Shown in pieces: positions 27,101-36,121 of a DNA stretch of 47,201 nt (position 1 is its first letter; each line of letters begins with the position of its first letter). The position numbers were made by a program, and so were the translations under genes. The notes beneath the pieces were generated by a model. It had not been told where the DNA came from. It was given only the letters and a program-made list of their open reading frames with translations, and ran no database searches. This DNA comes from Gammaproteobacteria bacterium (GTDB lineage: Bacteria > Pseudomonadota > Gammaproteobacteria > Pseudomonadales > Azotimanducaceae): positions 1 to 47,201 of the forward strand of contig PAPD01000024.1 of NCBI GenBank assembly GCA_002708765.1, written 5' to 3'.

Positions 27101-29602
27101 CTATTGTCGGGTCAGAACCATCGAGGGTGGGAGGAAAACAATGTGCCGGACAATAAAAATACCTAAAACAGAAACTAGTATGGATCCCAAGAGAGGCGAA
27201 GTTACCCAGACATAAGGGTCTAAGTAATGTGTAACCTCGAACAGCTGAGTATCCAGAAAATAAACTATGGATTGTGCACCAACACAAGCGATCAACCCCG
27301 ACAGAAAGCCTATCAGCTGAAACTCTAATAAAAGACTCCCGATTATCGTTTTTCGACTAGCCCCCAGAGCTCTGAGAATCGAGTGCTGTCTTATTCTTTC
27401 ATCCATTGAAGAATAAAGACTGGAAACCAGAACAGCGAGCGCTGCTGCAAGCAGTAATGCCAGCAAAAATTCGATCGCCAATGCAACGTATTTGACTATC
27501 TGCTTTATATTCTCCAGAAACTTATCAGCCTCCAATACTGTCAGCGTTGGGAAGAGACTTAGCAAGGCATTCAGAAAAATCTTTTGTTCTGGTTTTAGGA
27601 AAAAACTGGTCATATACGTTGGAGAAAACTTTTCCAGCGTTCCGGGCGAAAAAATTACGAAAAAATTGGGTTGGAAATTATTCCAGTCAACTGATCTGAT
27701 ATTTGAAATATGGGCACGCACGACCGAACCCTGGACTTCTAGCGTAAGCTCGTCTTGCAAAGTCAAATTATTTCGATTCGCGAAGTCTTCCTCGATAGAG
27801 ACGAGCGGAGGTCCATCATAGTCCTCTGGCCACCACTCCCCCAGAATAAGAGCGTTTCCTTCGGGGAGAACTGAGGTCCATGTCAAATTCCTTGCTTCTT
27901 CTGCTCTCGGCACGTCACCTCTTTCGTCGCCTATCATTTCTTTATCTGACTTTGTCGATACGCCGTTTATGTGAGTAACCGAACCTCTGATAAGAGGGTA
28001 AAATTCCCGGCTCTTTATATTGGAATCAGCTAATTTTCTTACTATAGAATTAATCTCGTCCTCCGAGATATTTATAACAAAGTGATTCGGAGCGCTATTA
28101 GGAATTTTAGTTTCCCAATCTTCTAAAAGACTCGTCCTAAGAAGATAAAGAACCAAGAACATCATCATAGCCAACCCGAAAACTAAAATCTGAGTGCAAG
28201 TCTGAGAGAGCCTCTTTCGCATGCCCGACAAGGCGAGTCGCCACAAATTCCCAGCACGAATACCTATCATAGTGCTACTCCTGACCATAAAGATAACTAT
28301 TCCAAGAAAGATTGTTATCGCGAAGGCCACTCCGAAATAGAGGATCATGGTCAATCGCAGGTCGGAGGAAAACGTCCACATAAGGCCAAAAATACCAATT
28401 GCTCCCAGAAAATAGCTGCGCCAGTCTCCATGATAAAGTTCTGTATTTCTTCTTAAAACGCGAACAGGTTCAGTGGAAGAAAGTTCCATAATGGGGAAAA
28501 AAGCGAAGCTGAATAAACAGAAAAAACCCATTATAAAAGCAAGCATCAATGGACCCGGACCCGGCTCGGGCAGATCAATCGAAAACACCGGGGAAGCCAC
28601 TTCGAAAATAATATCCTGAACAAAATAGCCTAACAAGCACCCGAAAATACCTACTATAAGAGCCACCAAGGAAAATTCAGCGAAGAAGACACATTTAACA
28701 AATCTCGGTGACGCGCCCAATGTCTTAAGTATAGCTATATGATCATTATGTCGGTTAACGTACCTGTTAGCCGACAGAAAGGTCGCTAATCCGCTCAACA
28801 TGACGGTGAGAAGGCTGCCCAAAAGCAGAATCTTTTCGCCTCTTTCGATAGCGTCGCCAAGACCTTCAGCAACATTTTTCGGATTAAGCACCCGTGCCGA
28901 GCCAGAAAAAATCAAACCCAGATCTTCTTGGAATTTTTCTATCTTCGAAGGTTCTCCAGAGAAGAGGTATCTATAATTTACCCTGCTACCAGGTTGAATC
29001 ACTCGGGTTCGTTCTACGTCAGAGGAATGGATTAAAACCCGAGGTGCCACGTTGCCATATCCACCTACGCTGTCGGGTTGTCTGACAAGAACTTTAGATA
29101 TTTTAAAAACACCCGAACCCAGCTCAACAGTTTCATTTATCTTCAAACCTAATGCAGGGAACAAGCGGCTCTCTAGCCATATTTCTCCAGGCATCGGCCC
29201 TGTCCTTGTCTCCATCCCAGCACCAAAAGGCTGGTTACCCGATAGCAACTTACCTCTAAGCGGATAAAAATCATCCACAGCCTTAACTGAAACAAGTTGC
29301 ATTTTTTCACCATAAAACATCATCGTCATAAAACTTAAGATATTGGAAGATTTGATGTCGCTAGTCTTCGCTCGCTTGAACAAGGCCTCAGTTTCTTTAA
29401 TCGGCTGGTCAGAAGAAACAACCAGATCCGCAGCCAGAAAAGAGGAAGATTCCTTTTTTAGAGCTCGATCGAGCCGGTCTGAAAAAAGAGTAATGGTTGA
29501 AACAGATCCAACGGAAATTATTAGAGAAGCTAACAACAGGTTTAGCTCACCGCTACGCAAATCCCGATAGATAAACCTAAGGCCCGCTCTTAAATTATTC
29601 AA
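27101..29602 (-). CDS. ybbP: ABC transporter permease, FtsX/YbbP type
   Basis: The 833-residue membrane protein has an N-terminal helix (LNLLLASLIISVGSVSTIT), a large periplasmic region, and three clusters of membrane segments (near 260-380, 390-500 and 690-830), as in YbbP. The FtsX-like segment SSMDERIRQHSILRALGAS near the end is diagnostic of this mechanotransmission-type permease group. It would pair with YbbA, whose gene lies 33 nt upstream on the same strand. In E. coli the complex is linked to TesA by gene order, and here too. The substrate is not established; extraction of lipids or lipoproteins is a guess from related exporters. Confidence 0.92.
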   Translation of the reverse strand: MNNLRAGLRFIYRDLRSGELNLLLASLIISVGSVSTITLFSDRLDRALKKESSSFLAADLVVSSDQPIKETEALFKRAKTSDIKSSNILSFMTMMFYGEKMQLVSVKAVDDFYPLRGKLLSGNQPFGAGMETRTGPMPGEIWLESRLFPALGLKINETVELGSGVFKISKVLVRQPDSVGGYGNVAPRVLIHSSDVERTRVIQPGSRVNYRYLFSGEPSKIEKFQEDLGLIFSGSARVLNPKNVAEGLGDAIERGEKILLLGSLLTVMLSGLATFLSANRYVNRHNDHIAILKTLGASPRFVKCVFFAEFSLVALIVGIFGCLLGYFVQDIIFEVASPVFSIDLPEPGPGPLMLAFIMGFFCLFSFAFFPIMELSSTEPVRVLRRNTELYHGDWRSYFLGAIGIFGLMWTFSSDLRLTMILYFGVAFAITIFLGIVIFMVRSSTMIGIRAGNLWRLALSGMRKRLSQTCTQILVFGLAMMMFLVLYLLRTSLLEDWETKIPNSAPNHFVINISEDEINSIVRKLADSNIKSREFYPLIRGSVTHINGVSTKSDKEMIGDERGDVPRAEEARNLTWTSVLPEGNALILGEWWPEDYDGPPLVSIEEDFANRNNLTLQDELTLEVQGSVVRAHISNIRSVDWNNFQPNFFVIFSPGTLEKFSPTYMTSFFLKPEQKIFLNALLSLFPTLTVLEADKFLENIKQIVKYVALAIEFLLALLLAAALAVLVSSLYSSMDERIRQHSILRALGASRKTIIGSLLLEFQLIGFLSGLIACVGAQSIVYFLDTQLFEVTHYLDPYVWVTSPLLGSILVSVLGIFIVRHIVFLPPSMVLTRQ

Positions 29603-29635
29603 ATAAACTCCTATATCCCAGCCATCGTTTCTTTC

Positions 29636-30307
29636 TTAGGAAACGATTATCCCCGAATCAAGGATCACGCTTCGATCACAATATTGCGACAATCTTTTAT
29701 CATGAGTAACCAAAACTAGGGTTGTCCCACGCTCACGATTTAGATCAAACATTAGCTCGATTATTTTTTCCCCCGTTCCCGAATCCAGATTCCCAGTTGG
29801 CTCATCCGCAAACAGCAAATCAGCTGAGGAAGCAAAAGCTCTAGCAATAGCTACCCTCTGCTGCTCACCGCCTGAAAGCTGATTAGGCTGATGGTGTATT
29901 CTTCGATCAAGTCCCACTCGAGCCAAGAGGTCCATAGCCCGCTCTTCGGAATTCTTATCTCCGACCAGTTCTGAAGGAAGCATTACATTTTCCAAGGCAG
30001 ATAAATTATTTAAAAGCTGAAATGTCTGGAAAACAAATCCAATATGCTTTAGGCGAATCGCTGCCCGATCTTCCTCACTCATAGCAGTGATTTCGGAGCC
30101 GTAAACCCAGATATTTCCGCTAGTAGGAACATCAAGGCCAGCCAACAGACTTAGAAGTGTAGTCTTTCCCGAACCCGACACCCCCAAAATAGCCAAAGAT
30201 TCTGACCGCTTGATATCCAAATCAATTCCTTTCAAAATGGACAACTCACGCTCATGTAAACTGATTTTTTTCTCTAGTCTTACTGCCTCTATGATATTGC
30301 GCTTCAC
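29636..30307 (-). CDS. ybbA: ABC transporter ATP-binding protein YbbA
   Basis: The ATPase has GVSGSGKT (Walker A, about residues 42-49), the signature LSGGEQQRVAIARAF, and LLFADEPTGNLD (Walker B), a pattern shared with LolD and MacB. It energises the YbbP permease. The frame extends to ATG 30370, but family proteins start close to the sequence at GTG 30307, which gives 223 residues. The longer version would add a stretch that overlaps tesA on the other strand. Even with GTG 30307 the first codons overlap the tesA start by 17 bases, head to head. The switch His in LVTHD is present. Confidence 0.93.
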   Translation of the reverse strand: MKRNIIEAVRLEKKISLHERELSILKGIDLDIKRSESLAILGVSGSGKTTLLSLLAGLDVPTSGNIWVYGSEITAMSEEDRAAIRLKHIGFVFQTFQLLNNLSALENVMLPSELVGDKNSEERAMDLLARVGLDRRIHHQPNQLSGGEQQRVAIARAFASSADLLFADEPTGNLDSGTGEKIIELMFDLNRERGTTLVLVTHDKRLSQYCDRSVILDSGIIVS

Positions 30308-30899
30308 GTTTTGTCTCTTAATTTCAATTCTGTCTAGCCAGGCCTTTTGCCTAGGAAAAACCGTGGTCATTTATGGGGACAGCATAAGCGCCGCATACGG
30401 GGTAGACCCTTCAAAGGGGTGGGTAAACCTTCTTAAAAAACATCTGGCAAATCATACGGAAGAAATCTCAATAATCAATGCGAGCGTCTCGGGGGAAACT
30501 AGTAAAGGGGGATTATCAAGAATCTCGAATGTCCTCAAAAACCACCAGCCAGACCTTCTAATATTAGAACTAGGCGGAAACGATGGCCTTCGAGGTTACC
30601 CAATCTCGGTAATCCTATCCAACCTGGATGCTATCATTTCTGATTGTTCAGAAAACGAGACGGAGGTCATGCTAATAGGTATGGTTATACCGCCAAACTA
30701 CGGGGAGAGGTATACCAAAGCATTCACTGATATTTTTCTCCAACTAGCTTCAAAACATCAGCTGCCATTTGTCCCCGTCAACCTAGACGATACTTTAGCA
30801 AACAAAAACTTATTGCAGAATGATGGAATTCATCCAAATGAAAAAGGACATCGAGTTATTTTTGAAAGAGTATTTTCTGTTTTAGAACATATTCTCTAG
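30291..30899 (+). CDS. tesA: Secreted GDSL esterase/thioesterase TesA
   Basis: The 202-residue enzyme has a signal peptide (hydrophobic residues 5-14, likely cleavage around residue 19). Blocks of the SGNH fold follow: GDS at 29-31 with nucleophile Ser31, the Gly in SGET, GGND at 95-98, and DGIHPN with Asp178 and His181. TesA hydrolyses acyl-CoA, lysophospholipids and esters in the periplasm. The frame is open upstream to 30210, but the signal peptide decides ATG 30291. It is divergent from ybbA with overlapping 5' ends, conserved synteny with E. coli. Its TAG shares the palindrome CTAG with the stop of the convergent protease gene. Confidence 0.93.
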   Translation: MILRFTFCLLISILSSQAFCLGKTVVIYGDSISAAYGVDPSKGWVNLLKKHLANHTEEISIINASVSGETSKGGLSRISNVLKNHQPDLLILELGGNDGLRGYPISVILSNLDAIISDCSENETEVMLIGMVIPPNYGERYTKAFTDIFLQLASKHQLPFVPVNLDDTLANKNLLQNDGIHPNEKGHRVIFERVFSVLEHIL

Positions 30900-31618
30900 A
30901 AATCAACAGCCAATCTCTCTTCCCTGTTGCGCCAATCAGGCATGATAACTTCTAGAAGGGAATAAAAACTGTTGTCATGGGCCCAACACCTTAGGTGGCA
31001 TAGCTCATGCGCGATTACATAATCGATCTGAGAAAATTCCGACCTCATTAGCATTACATTAAAAGTCAGATCTCCATACCTAGAACAGTTCCCAAGCGAA
31101 CTTTTCATTTTTCTGTATTTGATAGCTCTGGGAACCAACGAATCGGAAAACCTCTCGTTTATCATTCTTAACCGATAGGGCAATATTAATCTTATTCTGT
31201 TTCGATACCATTCCACGATTTGCTTCTCGGCAAATTCCATCATCTTCTCGGAACACCGAAGGAAAAAAGTGTCCCCACTGATTTCAATAATCGGACAGCG
31301 AGCTTTAACGAATTCTAACCTGTAGAGTTTTCCTAAATATCTTATCTGACCACCATCATAATATTTGTTCTGCTGAGAAAAAAGCACCTTTTGCTCAGCA
31401 ATACTTTTCTCCAACCAATCAATATTTTTCTTTAAAAACCCCTTGGCTTCGTCCGAAGTTAGCTGAAAAGGGATTTTTAACTGGGGAACACCATCTTGCC
31501 CCAAAGAAAGGACGATAGATCTCCTTTTTGACCGAGTAATTCTGATAGAAAAACAACGATGATCAGGGCCTATATCAATGGTAGAAAAACTTGATTTTCC
31601 TCTCTTATCTAACAGCAC
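30896..31618 (-). CDS. ygjP: YgjP-type zinc metallopeptidase (DUF45/WLM-like)
   Basis: The 240-residue protein carries HELCHL (HExxH zinc site) in its C-terminal third, a following His in WAHDNSFY as the third ligand, and the RSIVLSL N-terminal segment of the YgjP family. The usual SRWGSC motif is changed to SSLGNCSRYG, so the conserved Trp is Leu. The activity is that of a putative zinc peptidase; natural substrates are unknown. The start is GTG 31618 with only a weak ribosome site, 21 nt after bolA, so a few residues are uncertain. It is the last gene of the fecR-cyclase-bolA group. Confidence 0.88.
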   Translation of the reverse strand: MLLDKRGKSSFSTIDIGPDHRCFSIRITRSKRRSIVLSLGQDGVPQLKIPFQLTSDEAKGFLKKNIDWLEKSIAEQKVLFSQQNKYYDGGQIRYLGKLYRLEFVKARCPIIEISGDTFFLRCSEKMMEFAEKQIVEWYRNRIRLILPYRLRMINERFSDSLVPRAIKYRKMKSSLGNCSRYGDLTFNVMLMRSEFSQIDYVIAHELCHLRCWAHDNSFYSLLEVIMPDWRNREERLAVDF

Positions 31619-31639
31619 TCTAACTTATTAACCGATGCC

Positions 31640-31972
31640 TTAGTCATTTTGATGACCTTCAGTAACCTTGCCTCCGAGACATAAAGGAGATTCAGGATAT
31701 TCCCCATGCTTTTTTTTCCACTCGTCAGGCGTAAAAGTATGAATCGCTAGTGCATGAATCTCATCCCGAAGCTCTGCAGCTAAAACCTGGTTTACCTTCT
31801 TATGCCGAACAATCAATCTAAGTCCTTCAAACTGAGGTGAAATTAAAACAACCTTGAAATGAGATTCGGAATTTTCGGGAACATTGTGCTGGTAGCTCTC
31901 GTTTAGCACCTCGAAATATTCTAGTTGAAAAGCTTCACTTAGTTTTTTTTCTATCCGATTCTGAATAACCAT
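31640..31972 (-). CDS. bolA: BolA family protein
   Basis: The 110-residue protein fits E. coli BolA closely: IEKKLSEAF, ESYQHNVPENSESHFKV with the class-defining histidine region, RLIVRHKKV, and the C-terminal HALAIHTFTPDEW with the invariant His that binds an iron-sulfur cluster together with a monothiol glutaredoxin. BolA links iron-sulfur status, stress and cell shape; it can also bind DNA. It starts 3 nt after the cyclase stop on the same strand, an unusual pairing that ties it to a signalling operon. The C-terminal tail after residue 95 is variable in the family. Confidence 0.94.
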   Translation of the reverse strand: MVIQNRIEKKLSEAFQLEYFEVLNESYQHNVPENSESHFKVVLISPQFEGLRLIVRHKKVNQVLAAELRDEIHALAIHTFTPDEWKKKHGEYPESPLCLGGKVTEGHQND

Positions 31973-31975
31973 GAA

Positions 31976-34042
31976 TCAACCTTTGTCCGTCAACGTAAAA
32001 ACGCCGTCCCAATCATCATCTGGCGGGTTCTCAAGAAATAATGCACATCTTTCAATATATACCCGACTAGGACCATCGGCTGGAATTATCATCAGACATT
32101 CTTCAAAAAGATCCTTGGCACTCAAAAAATCTTTATTCTTATAGCAATCCAGTCCTACCGAGAACTTGGATACTACATCGCCAAGAAGAGATGGAGTTTC
32201 GTTCTTTTTTTCCAATAATTCATATACTTTTACTGCCTCTTTTTTACCCACCACTCTTATTGTATCCAGCTCCCTTACATCTACTTGTTCAGCACAAGCT
32301 AAATAGGTTCTTTCCGATATCATCATATTAGAACCATAAGCCTTATTGGCGCCCTCAAGCCTCGCCGCAAGGTTCACCGAATCACCCATAATGGTATAAT
32401 TCATTCGTTGCGCCGAGCCCATGTTTCCTACTACCATAGGCCCGGAATTTACACCCATACGAACCCTTAAATCAGGAATTCCCGCCTCAGCCCAAGTATC
32501 TTCTAGTTCAGAGATTCGACGATTCATCTCCACACTGGCATGGCAAGCAAGGCGTGGGTGATCTTTCTGAGCAATAGGGGCTCCCCAGAACGCGATGATG
32601 GCATCACCTTCATATTTATCTACGGTTCCATCATAAGAAACTATGATGTTACACATTTCCGTAAGATACTGATTTAATGCTTGAACCAGCTGCGATGGTG
32701 TTAATTTTTCGGATATAGAAGAAAAACCCGCAATATCCGAAAAATACGCCGTCATCTCTCGTTCTTCTCCACCGAGCCTCACTTTGCTAGGATCTTCGAC
32801 TAGTTCTTCGACCACCTGGGGCGATAGGTATTGTCCGAACATTTCTCTGATTACTGTCTTCTGCCCCATTTCGGAAAGATAGAACTTCGCATTAATAGCT
32901 ATGATAGATAAGGCGAAAGCGATCAACCCATAACTCATAGAAAAGATAAGGCCTTGATAAACATAAAACACGACCGATACAAGTATGTAAATCCCCAGAA
33001 TCAAAACATTGACTGCATTTCGACCAAACGGGTTCTGAATAATTCTAGTGGCAACAAGGAGAATCGCCAAAATAAGAAGAACAGCTATTTCCGATAATTG
33101 GGAAGCTGGTTTTAATGGACCGGATTGGATAATTGTATTTATAGTATTAGCTATAATTTCCACCCCATAAACATTACCAACCGGAGTCTCGAATTCATCG
33201 TGCGCAACTTCGGCAACTTCTCCGATAAGAACGATTTTCTCACCAAAAAGAAAACTTAGATCACCTAATTCATCCTCCTCCGAGAAAAGTATATCCAGGG
33301 CTGATACCCCTATAACATCATGAAGCCGAGCAACATTATCGCCCGCCGCAGGAAGCAAAGGATATTCGATATACATTTCTCCAAATTGGTCTAGCTGAAC
33401 CGATACTTCTGGTCCTACTTCCAGACTATCTTCTTTTAAAACAGGTTCACTATTCAGATACATGGACACAGCCTTTACCGCGAACGGCCATGCACCAGCC
33501 TGGCTATAGACTTCTTCATAGATCCTAAGTCGGGTAATGCTCTCTGAAATTACGCTAGATGGACTGATATTCGAGTAACCGTTCTCTGAAACTTCTGCAA
33601 ATCTCTCTATCGGCTCATTGAGTCCCAGAAAATCTGAACCTTCAATCTCCGCCTGAGACACCATTAAAACATTTCCCGCATCTTTTAATGCCTCTTCCAA
33701 AAATGGGTCCTCTCCATAGGCACTATTAAAATCAAGCAACATATCTATTCCGACTACACTAGCGCCCATTTGATTCAATCTTCTCACAATTTTTGCAAGA
33801 TCAGTCCGGCGCAGAGGGTACATATCGTATTCCGAATAGAACTCCTCGTCTGTATATACAATGACTACATCTCGAGCAGGAGCTGTATCATCCGAATCCC
33901 CCAAATGTGTTCTTAATATCTGACGATAAGAGAGAGTTTCATCCTCAAACAATGAAAAGCTCTCCTGATATTCCAAGAGCGCGGCTCCGCAAAAAAAGAT
34001 CCCTATAGCTATCAAATCATAGTTTTTTCTTAAAAATTCCAT
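31976..34042 (-). CDS. CHASE2-domain adenylate/guanylate cyclase
   Basis: The product has an N-terminal membrane helix and a large extracytoplasmic CHASE2 sensor (about 40-310, with VVIVYTDEEFY and VVGIDMLLDF). Three membrane helices follow (about 310-390), then a class III cyclase domain (about 430-610) and a short TPR-like C-terminus. Catalytic residues are visible: metal Asp in YFSDIAGFS, a second Asp in DKYEGDAIIAFWG with a Lys that favours ATP, and NYTIMGDSVNLAARLEG. It makes cyclic AMP in response to an outside signal. ATG 34042 has GGAG 9 nt upstream; an in-frame ATG 34057 lacks one. It lies between the fecR-like gene and bolA. Confidence 0.92.
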   Translation of the reverse strand: MEFLRKNYDLIAIGIFFCGAALLEYQESFSLFEDETLSYRQILRTHLGDSDDTAPARDVVIVYTDEEFYSEYDMYPLRRTDLAKIVRRLNQMGASVVGIDMLLDFNSAYGEDPFLEEALKDAGNVLMVSQAEIEGSDFLGLNEPIERFAEVSENGYSNISPSSVISESITRLRIYEEVYSQAGAWPFAVKAVSMYLNSEPVLKEDSLEVGPEVSVQLDQFGEMYIEYPLLPAAGDNVARLHDVIGVSALDILFSEEDELGDLSFLFGEKIVLIGEVAEVAHDEFETPVGNVYGVEIIANTINTIIQSGPLKPASQLSEIAVLLILAILLVATRIIQNPFGRNAVNVLILGIYILVSVVFYVYQGLIFSMSYGLIAFALSIIAINAKFYLSEMGQKTVIREMFGQYLSPQVVEELVEDPSKVRLGGEEREMTAYFSDIAGFSSISEKLTPSQLVQALNQYLTEMCNIIVSYDGTVDKYEGDAIIAFWGAPIAQKDHPRLACHASVEMNRRISELEDTWAEAGIPDLRVRMGVNSGPMVVGNMGSAQRMNYTIMGDSVNLAARLEGANKAYGSNMMISERTYLACAEQVDVRELDTIRVVGKKEAVKVYELLEKKNETPSLLGDVVSKFSVGLDCYKNKDFLSAKDLFEECLMIIPADGPSRVYIERCALFLENPPDDDWDGVFTLTDKG

Positions 34043-34095
34043 TTTTCGGAACTCCATTCTGGCTATAGAAAATGCCTGAGGATTTATATTTACTT

Positions 34096-35040
34096 CTAGG
34101 ATTCAGCTCCAAGAGAGGCGTTATATAATCTTGCTTCCCGTTCTCGAAGATCACTCAATTTTAAGTTCTGGTAAGCCTGAATCAATAGCGGTCTCAAACC
34201 GTTATCATCAGGATTTTCTCCGAAATACTGACGAAACGAATCCATCATGGCTACGAAAAGGCCCCTTTCCTCAAGAAAACTTGTTCGAAGAATAATATCG
34301 TCTCCTATCTCACTAAGCTCTCTCAATAGCGCTGCCTCTTCATTTTCATTCAAGACTATTAAAACGCTATCCCGTTTCGGAATGTAAACAATGCCGTCAT
34401 TATCGAGAACCTCTACTCTATAGGCATGCTCTCCCGGCACCAGATTGCTAACGCTATATCGAATCATCTCCGAAGTTGACTGAGCGGCCACTTCAATTGG
34501 TATGCCACCATCTATAACCAGCCTATACGAGTATTCGGGGCAGGCATTTCTCCAGGCAAGATCTCCAAAAGAAGCTGATATCGTGATTTTCCGAATAGTT
34601 CTTACTTTACTGTCACAATTTTCTGTTTCACCTATTCCAGCACTTCTTCGCACCGTCGTATAACGTTGCGCCTTTGCAAATTTGTTCGTCAAACTCTGGT
34701 AAAAACTAGCATCCCCAGGAATTGGTTCAGAGACTGAGCCTGAAACAACCTTTATAGCCGATGAAACAACCTCTACTTCGGTGTTAGCTTTTATAGTCTT
34801 AGATTCGCCATTCAACTGATTAACCAATCGAGCACTTCCATTTTCACCGGTTCGGACTGCGTATCCTTCAAAAAGATATTTCGTTCTCTTAACTAACTTC
34901 CATTCGGAATCGACTCGACGATATTCCACTTTTCCTTCAGGCTCTACCAATTTAGATATTGGGGGCTCACTGGAAATTAACTGACTACTAAACATTAACA
35001 AAGTGGTCCCAATTAAAGCGCCGATGATTTTCTCATTCAT
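34096..35040 (-). CDS. Secreted FecR-domain protein
   Basis: The 314-residue protein starts with a signal peptide (IIGALIGTTLLMFSSQLISS). A FecR-like beta domain follows (about 30-110: GKVEYRRVDSEWKLV, then the LFEGYAVRTGENGSARLV segment), and then a beta-rich region and helices at the C-terminus (LRPLLIQAYQNLKLSDLRER). FecR-domain proteins with this arrangement often stand next to CHASE2 cyclases and are thought to feed signals to them from the periplasm. GGAGAG lies 4 nt before ATG 35040; an upstream ATG at 35091 is less likely because it delays the signal peptide. Its own ligand is unknown. Confidence 0.82.
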   Translation of the reverse strand: MNEKIIGALIGTTLLMFSSQLISSEPPISKLVEPEGKVEYRRVDSEWKLVKRTKYLFEGYAVRTGENGSARLVNQLNGESKTIKANTEVEVVSSAIKVVSGSVSEPIPGDASFYQSLTNKFAKAQRYTTVRRSAGIGETENCDSKVRTIRKITISASFGDLAWRNACPEYSYRLVIDGGIPIEVAAQSTSEMIRYSVSNLVPGEHAYRVEVLDNDGIVYIPKRDSVLIVLNENEEAALLRELSEIGDDIILRTSFLEERGLFVAMMDSFRQYFGENPDDNGLRPLLIQAYQNLKLSDLREREARLYNASLGAES

Positions 35041-35344
35041 AGTTCTCTCCGAGTTTGCCTCTTCAAAAAATTTGATCTGGTCTGTTTCCATACCATGCTG
35101 CGATTTGCTTTCGCCTCTCGTTCCTTATTTTCCAACTTTAATACAATTTCATCGATTTTTGACGTTATCACAAAGTTTTTTCCATTAAGCAAAATAACTC
35201 TGCACCCTAAACCCTTTGAAAATTGGGAAAAAAATGCAATTCTTGTCCATCATAACTCAACCTCAAATATATGTTACCTATTTCCAGTTTCATCGAAAGA
35301 ATAAATTTAGTATTCTTTTTTTTCATTGGAATTTAACTACGGCC
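35041..35344. other. Divergent intergenic region between fecR-like and yaaA genes
   Basis: This 304-base AT-rich stretch separates two divergent starts and must hold promoters for both. TATTCT at 35311-35316 with a poor upstream box could serve yaaA. No clear -35/-10 pair, hairpin, RNA gene or convincing small ORF is seen. Confidence 0.4.
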
Positions 35345-36121
35345 ATGTTGATCTTAATCTCTCCCGCAAAAACTCTGGATTTCGAAACTGTTCCAAAGAC
35401 AAAAAAAGCATCTAAGCCGATATTTGGAACCACTGCGAATAAGCTGGTAAAAATAATGAGGCAGCAGAGTGCAAGCGACCTCTCAAAACTCATGGGTATA
35501 AGCAAAAACCTAGCCGAGCTAAATGCAGAAAGATTTAACAGTTTTGTCACCAAAGACACAAATACGAAAATAGCAAGACAAGCTATCTTTGCTTTCAAAG
35601 GGGATGTCTACCAGGGAATTAACGTTCAGAATTACAATGAACGAGATTTTTCTTTTGCTCAAAAACATATAAGAATACTCTCTGGACTTTATGGAGTGCT
35701 AAAACCTCTGGATTTAATTCAACCTTATCGGCTCGAAATGGGAACGAAGTTAAAGACAGAACGTGGTGAATCTCTTTACGAGTTCTGGAATAACCAGATC
35801 TCAAGAGCCATCCAAAAAGAATTACTCTCTCACAAGAACCAAACGATAATTAATCTAGCGTCGAACGAGTACTTCAAAGCAGTTAGTGATAAAAGCTTTG
35901 GAGCGAAAATAATAAACCCCATATTCAAAGATCATAATAAGGGCTCATTCAAGATAATTAGCTTTTATGCCAAAAAAGCCAGGGGTTGCATGGCTTCTTT
36001 TATCGTCCGAAACAGGATATCCACTCCCAGTCAGATAAAGAAATTCTCTGAAGACGGCTATAGATATAACGAATCCTTATCCAGCGAAACAGATTGGATC
36101 TTTACTCGAAAAAATAGTTAA
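35345..36121 (+). CDS. yaaA: YaaA peroxide stress protein (DUF328)
   Basis: The 258-residue protein opens with MLILISPAKTLDFE, the signature of YaaA/DUF328, and continues with ISKNLAELNAERF, AIFAFKGDVYQGI, RILSGLYGVLKPLDLIQPYRLEMG and YAKKARGCMASFIV, all typical. In E. coli YaaA limits free iron and DNA damage during hydrogen peroxide stress. The frame opens earlier at 35216, but the signature fixes ATG 35345. The TAA stop shares its last base with the next ATG (TAATG), so the ATP-NAD kinase-like gene is coupled to it. Confidence 0.95.
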   Translation: MLILISPAKTLDFETVPKTKKASKPIFGTTANKLVKIMRQQSASDLSKLMGISKNLAELNAERFNSFVTKDTNTKIARQAIFAFKGDVYQGINVQNYNERDFSFAQKHIRILSGLYGVLKPLDLIQPYRLEMGTKLKTERGESLYEFWNNQISRAIQKELLSHKNQTIINLASNEYFKAVSDKSFGAKIINPIFKDHNKGSFKIISFYAKKARGCMASFIVRNRISTPSQIKKFSEDGYRYNESLSSETDWIFTRKNS

